DNA from: Gamarada debralockiae
Taxonomy: Eukaryota > Ascomycota > Leotiomycetes > Helotiales > Hyphodiscaceae
Reading direction: 5' to 3'
DNA: 64,000 nt
NCBI GenBank assembly: GCA_002803225.1
Contig: NXFV01001259.1
Coordinates: forward strand, 62,001-126,000
The translations under genes were made by a program, and so were the position numbers. Under the pieces are notes generated by a model. The model was not told the DNA's origin, ran no database searches, and worked only from the letters and a program-made list of their open reading frames with translations. Numbering within the stretch: position 1 is the stretch's first letter; the number at the start of each line of letters is the position of its first letter. This document shows, in pieces, positions 58,666 to 64,000 of the stretch.

Positions 58666-59159
58666 TTAAATTATTGTCTGTATGGTATCGCTTGGAGGGG
58701 TTTCGAGGAAAATTTAAGTCGATCTAACTAAATTTTGATCCCATCCCACTGCAATTTCAATATGCTTCAGTAAGTATGCCTGAAATGAGCAGCCTCCTGG
58801 ATAAGTCCTTCCTGATCTGCTTGCCTGTTCGCACTCCGGCAATGGATCGTCATAACTCCAACAGGTATGGCGAGCCAGAACTGTGTTGCCTGTTTCTCAA
58901 AATCTATTTCTCCCTCTGTCTCACAGATTCAAAATTACGACTCACCACGGCATATCATACGCCAGTGCGGTATGAAGGTGAAGGTGCTTCTTTCTGCATG
59001 AATATGCAAGAAGCATAAATACCACCAATCGCAGTAAATGTGACTGCACGGCACTTCCAACCGACCGTCTGCTGTCTGATCGAACATTGTTGCTTTGAAA
59101 GGCAATGATGGTATGGAGATTTCCATTGCATCCTGAGACTCCTAGAAATATACCGAAGT
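58666..59159. other. Intergenic, convergent spacer
   Basis: This lies between the stop of the 1,106-residue gene and the decayed MFS locus. No gene is recognised. Confidence 0.4.
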
Positions 59160-60574
59160 ATCAGACACCATTATTCTGCAGATTATCAGGTATTTTTGGG
59201 ACTTGTACCGATGGAAGCGTCTTTTCATACCTTGTCATTAGTTGTCAAAAGTAGTCCGACCGGAGTAATGATTGCATTGAGCTCCATATAAGGCATCCCC
59301 AGCTTCGTATTATCTACCATCCAAGCAACAATAACAGTCCAAATGGCACTGAAAAAGTACGGTGGAGCACACTATTCTGTCATTAGCCTCATTTTCTCCC
59401 AATCGCATAACACTCACCAGCAAAAACACAACTGCCGCCGTATACCCCATAGTTTTCAAAATCGTCTAAATGAAATACACAAAAGCGTAAATTGGAGCCG
59501 AACAACACAAGAACATGAATCCATACGTCCAAAGCTGCCAAGACAGTATATGTCTCCAAAACTTCTTGCAGGCTACTTTGTCTGGAAGACTGTCGCCGCG
59601 GTCTCGTTCTACGCGGTCGAGAACTACTTCGAACTCTGCTTGGGTGAAGTAGCCGTTTTGGCCGGAGACGAGAATCAAACCTGGGAAGTTGAGGACGACG
59701 AAGTACCCGAGGATAGCAATGCTAATTGTGAGTGCGCCTCCGATTCTGCATAAGGTCAGCATTGGGTCATGACCTAGGAATGAGAGGGGAGAACGTGCGT
59801 GAAGATCCATCTCCAGCTCGCAATGCCGTGCGTACCATCCAAACTTGGCAATCGCAAAATGCAAGGATGTTGCAAAGCGGAAACGAAAAGGCTGATGATA
59901 TACTACAGAGCCATTCTTCAAATTTTAACATCAGCCTTTTCCGTCTAGGCCAGGCACTATGAACGAATGGGGTCATACTGTCGTTGCACCTTATACCTCA
60001 TATACCAACAAGACAATAAATACATACAACACGGTAATAACCCCGCCTCAAAAACTCCAATCGGTATTCTACAAGCAACCACCACTCTCCAATCATTCGC
60101 AATACCCATCCCAAGCATCACTACTCCCCAAGCCACTGCCACAGCGCAGAGCTGGATTCGTGGACCGATATAGCGCATGGATAGAGATGAGAGAAGCCCG
60201 GATAGGAAATACGTGATGAAGAAGACGAGGAGTGCGATGCTATAGCGATTCCCGATGTTAAAGTGGAAGTTCACATCATTCCTGAGACGCGGGCGTTGGA
60301 AAGCTGTGGGGTGTTAATTGGTGAGGGACATTGGGGAGGATGGGAAAAACGGAAGAAGGGAGACGAACGTTCACGCCCAGCGCCTGAGTAGGGGAGGCCG
60401 AGGATAGGGATTAATCGCTAGTCTACTTTGCGGCTGCGAGATACTAGTGAGGACGGAAGGAGTGCGGTTGGAACACCTGACGTACATAATTCTCGATTCC
60501 ATCTGTCGCTGCTCGAGTGGGATGTCCTCTTCAGCGACACGATAGGCAGCTTGTCTCTCTTCGCTCTTAAACAT
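59160..60574 (-). pseudogene. DAL5-type MFS permease, decayed
   Basis: On the minus strand the pieces of an allantoate-permease-like MFS protein occur in order. After a leader (MFKSEERQAAYRVAEEDI) comes LSNARVSG, then after a one-base shift NFHFNIGNRYSIALLVFF, VMLGMGIANDWRVVVACRIP and GVFEAGLLPCCMYLLSCWY near 60000-60260. In other frames follow GWRWIF near 59800, LTISIAILGYFVVLNFPGL near 59730, and WQLWTYGFMFLCCSAPIYAF near 59490. These are helices 2-4 and the mid-protein loop of the anion:cation symporter family. The first helix and the C-terminal six are missing or unreadable, and several stops fall between. It probably once carried a ureide or vitamin-type substrate. Confidence 0.75.
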
Positions 60575-61020
60575 CTCTATATCTGGCTTCTTCTCTATCT
60601 TGTAGACTGTGAGTAATTATTCAGCAAAGCGTAATTCGAAAGTTCCCCCCAAAAAGACTGACGCGACTCTGATTATGTCTGCCAACTTTATATTTCCTCA
60701 TTTTGCAGAGGAAATCTCTACCCACAATAGTTTATCGGACTACACTGTTATCCCCGCGATGCTGGAGCCCCATATTTGCGCCTGGTGCTTGGGTGTGGCA
60801 AACGTTACCCGCAAGAAACCCCCATTCTTCTGCAGCTGCAGAACGAACTTTCGCGAACAAATGAACTTCTCAAAATGACCAATTTGACCCTTTCCAATGA
60901 AATGAATAAATTTCACGTGCTTATGCAGTCAAGGGAACAGCAGAAGTGATATTCAAGAGGCAGTAGAGCGCTTGCTAAACGCATGATAGGAATTTTCGTG
61001 TATCTTATACAAAACCACTA
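60575..61020. other. Spacer between the MFS pseudogene and APP1
   Basis: Both neighbours are on the minus strand, so this is the upstream side of the MFS locus and the 3' end of APP1. A 90-codon open frame at 60609-60878 has no recognisable content. Confidence 0.4.
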
Positions 61021-63910
61021 TCATCTCTTCAAATCCTTAACCTTCACTTCTCCCCCGCCCTGTCCCGTCTTTCTCTTGCCTTTCCCATACCCCTCAACGC
61101 CCATCCTCGTCAACTCCTTCTCAACCATCTGCACAGCCTCCAAACAAATGTCCTCTCCAACCCTCCAACTCCTCAGAGCCACGCCCTGAGAATCCAGGAT
61201 TTCTTTCGCGCGCTTCCATCTGCGTTTCCAGAGATCCAATTTCTTGTTGATGGGCGTATTGAGATTTTGACGGTAGGGACCATCATCGTCTGAGGAATCT
61301 GTGCTAGGAGGGTATGATATGCGACTAAATGAGTATTGGCTCTCGCCATTTCGACGTGGTGGCGGACGTGGTGGGTTTTCGGAGGTACTTCGCAATGTGT
61401 CGTTCGAAGGCTGGCGTGAGGCGCTGCGAGATCCTGTGGGGTAGTAAGATCGGACTTCAGGTAGGGCGTTGTAGGCTGCAGAGACTTTGTGGCGGGCGCT
61501 CGAGACGTAGCCTTCACTTGGCGTAGCGGGCTTTGTCAAGTCCGCAGAGCTTTGCGCTTGTGATAGTGGGTGAGAATGAGATGGGGTACGTTCTGTAACG
61601 CCTCCGGGACGTCGAGGTTTAGGGGGTGGTGGCGGTTCTTTTTTTGCTGCTGGTGTTGAAATGTCAGCAGCGACGCCTCGGAGTGCCAAAGGTTTTATTG
61701 GCCGAGGTGGGGGTGTCTTTCCTGAGCCGTCAGGGGCAGATTTTCGTCTAGGAGAATCAAGAGCTTCGAAAGCTGATGCTGATCTAGGCATAACATGGCG
61801 ATGAGACTCATGAACACTCATCTCCTCAGGCTCATCGTCAAAATCAATTAATTTGCCCATACTGGGGCCATCACTCGTCTGTGGAGTAGCTTCGGACAGA
61901 ATCCGTGGCGGCAATGGAGGTCGTATCTCCGCAGGCTCTGACATAGTGGACATCTTGGACATCCTGCTATCTCCAGAAACACCTCTAGATGGTGTATTCC
62001 TACCTCTAGAACTATCAACACTGAGAGGGCCCATTGCCGAGTCAAAGAATCCGTGAGTCTCAGGTGTGGTGACATCTCTGATGAAAATAGCAATGATTTT
62101 GCCAGGATTGGCGAACACAACATCAGTGTAGACCTCCAAGTCGGCTTCGCCACTGTCGCCAATGAGAATGAACTTTCGTTCAGGGAAATCTTTCATGATC
62201 TTCTCTAGAGTTCCCTTCTTTCTCTCAGCAACAGGCTCGAAGATTCCCTGAAACATTCCACTGTACTGCTTCAAATGATAGGAGCCTGGCGGCAAACCTG
62301 CCATCTGAAAGAAGCTTGCTACCACAGGGAACAGCTGCCACGGCGAATTGGAAACATAGTGGACTCCCACACCCATGTCGTACATCGTATTGTACCATTC
62401 CTTGACACCATCGATAGTGAGATCTTCCAAGTCGCGGATAAACGCATTTCTGAAGATCTCTCGAGCCCCACTGCCAATGGAGGAGTGCTTGATTGTATCG
62501 TCAACATCACTGATGACGCTGACGCCCTTTGGCTCTGTGATCTTGACTTCTTCGGTCGCCGAGAGGTTTTCAGAAGCCAAGACTCTGACATGAGTAGGTA
62601 CAAATTCCAAAGCTGCTCGATACGTAAAATGTCCAGCATCATTAGTTGTTACTGTCCGAGAAACTGACGTCTTCTCATCGTAAAAGAAAATAGTGATTGG
62701 AGTGGAGACCAAGGGGTTTGTCAAGAAAGGCTTTAAACGCGCCATCAAATGTGCGTTTGCAGCAAGTAATTCCTCCTGGCTCATATCAGAGGGCTGGTTC
62801 CAAGAGGCTCGTTTAGAAAGGTATCCTGGCCCCTCCGGCGGAGACGAAGGCGTATGACTTCCATGTCTCCCTAGTTCACCATATATGCTGTCGGCATCAG
62901 AGTCCTCCCTTGGTCTCTCACTGTAATCACCACGGGCCGCAATATATTCTTCTCCTTCGCCCCTCTTCAAAATCTGCTCTGCTTCATGTGCAATCTTTTC
63001 CTGGTCCCGCCTGGCTTCATGCTCTCTGTGCCTTGCTCGTAACGACCCAATATCTGGGCTGTTGTCTCTGCTTGAAGCCTTGGGAGCAGGTATCCCACTC
63101 AGTTGTCGGGCGAGTCCAATGAGCAGTCTGTTCTTCCTCGTCATAGGACCTTGATGAGGCCTGTATATCCAACCTCGTATATCCACATCGACAATAGCCC
63201 TATCATCCTCAAATTTCTGCCATTCTCTAGCCCAGTATTCCGCATCTCTAGGACCCTCCCCATTATTCCTATTTCCCTCAGGATACGGGGCATCAGGGTT
63301 GGGCGGTTCCTTGATATGTCTCTTTGCATAAGAAGGAAACAGAATGAGCTGCTCATCTCCATGAGAAACAATCGCCACATCCGGAAACGCTCCTGGAATC
63401 CCCTTCGCATCATCATCCATATCCCCATTATCCGCGCCCCATTTCTGTGCATAAGACTGCTGATACGACTGTCTGATATCATTCGCAGCCTTCAAATAGC
63501 CCGCCAACTTTCTCCTCCTTGCACCCCGTTCTCTTCCCTCTCCCCAAGCCCCATCACCACCACCGCCAAAGCCAGGCATAGAGCCAGACATGGTCACGCT
63601 CGCTCGTCCCGCAGTCTCATCGTCTTTGTGATAGCCGCGAAAGAGTCTGCGGCCCCGCCTGCGGAGGATATCAACGATTCGTGTCCCTGCAGCTTTCTTC
63701 TCCCTATGCCTGATCTGCCGCTTGACGATGTAGTTGTAGATTCGTGACTGTGCTCGATGTTTGAAGTGTGGGAAGACCTCGAATCGGAAGTTCGTGAGTC
63801 GATCGCGTGCGGTCTGTCGTGAGTGAGGGAATAGGTAGTGGAAGAGACTTTGACGATGGTGAGGATGCCCAGCAGGTCTTGGACGTGGAGGAGCCAGCTT
63901 CGATAATTGT
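61021..63910 (-). CDS. APP1: APP1-type phosphatidate phosphatase (5' end beyond window)
   Basis: One long open frame gives 858 residues from a GTG at 63597 (MSGSMPGFGGGG starts two codons later), but it stays open upstream to about 63910, with text that flows into it (YNYIVKRQIRHREKKAAG, RRRGRRLFRGYHKDDETAGR). A CCACAG acceptor at 63911 then suggests an earlier exon outside the window, so the gene is partial. The catalytic core is the DUF2183/HAD type: SDVDDTIKHSS holds the DxDxT nucleophile, and ILIGDSGEADLEVY the distal acidic motif. Upstream lies a C2-like segment (STPITIFFYDEK). The tail is Pro-rich with PPPKPRRPGG and KTPPPRPIKP, SH3 ligands typical of App1. Yeast App1 is a Mg-dependent phosphatidate phosphatase at cortical actin patches. 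Confidence 0.92.
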
Positions 63911-64000
63911 CTGTGGTAGTTGTTGAATCAATTTCAGGTAGCAGGAAGGTGTCCAGGCTGTACTGGACTGCCTGGGCTTGGACCTAATGGTGCTTATGCG
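63911..64000. other. Probable first intron of APP1
   Basis: The minus-strand text just upstream of the open frame ends in CAACTACCACAG, a good acceptor, and has in-frame stops beyond it. The donor and first exon are not in the window. Confidence 0.45.

Noticed and set aside
63103..63747. 214-codon plus-strand frame opposite APP1
   Set aside because: It is the shadow of the conserved APP1 frame; it has no recognisable motif.
1..64000. tRNA, rRNA or CRISPR features
   Set aside because: I scanned for tRNA box A/B text and for regular short repeats with spacers; nothing met even a loose standard, and CRISPR is not expected in a fungal nuclear genome.

Overview
The window is nuclear DNA of a filamentous ascomycete, most likely of class Leotiomycetes (Helotiales-like). 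This is inferred from short GT-AG introns of about 42-90 bp with CTRAY-type branch points, HET and NACHT allorecognition-type genes, a Zn2Cys6 regulator, a DUF4045/gelsolin protein and several 2EXR-type loci. No database was searched; family names rest on recognisable motifs. I saw no tRNA, rRNA or CRISPR array.

Layout. 0-10 kb: the last 57 codons of mitochondrial ornithine acetyltransferase (ArgJ type), then an accessory stretch with a frameshifted TauD/TfdA dioxygenase, an MFS remnant, one intact HET gene and two decayed HET genes. 10-22.6 kb: housekeeping block with RDH54 (recombination translocase), SEC63 (ER translocon J protein), an LCHN/ANR2-like DENN protein and DRS1 (60S ribosome biogenesis helicase), with one 2EXR pseudogene between the last two. 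23-26 kb: two more 2EXR pseudogenes. 26-36.8 kb: a 781-residue protein ending in a GNAT fold, a six-exon ARL2 GTPase with a 17-nt exon, and a 1,596-residue DUF4045/gelsolin protein. 36.8-39.5 kb: gene-poor. 39.5-47.3 kb: a 13-exon RAD5/HLTF-like SNF2-RING protein convergent with a seven-exon NLR-like NACHT protein carrying two zinc-finger-like motifs and an ankyrin-like tail. 49-58.7 kb: Zn2Cys6 regulator, a fourth 2EXR remnant, a secreted/membrane protein with tandem repeats, and an uncharacterised 1,106-residue protein. 59-64 kb: a decayed MFS permease and APP1 (phosphatidate phosphatase), whose 5' end leaves the window.

Two themes stand out. First, conserved single-copy genes alternate with islands of self/non-self recognition-type and lineage-specific families (HET, NACHT, 2EXR). 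Second, the accessory genes are mostly broken, and many nonsense codons are of the C-to-T or G-to-A kind expected from repeat-induced point mutation, while the housekeeping genes between them are intact. I did not find a clearly new multi-gene system. The best novelty candidates are the zinc-finger NLR next to a RAD5-like gene, the uncharacterised 1,106-residue protein and the GNAT-tailed protein.
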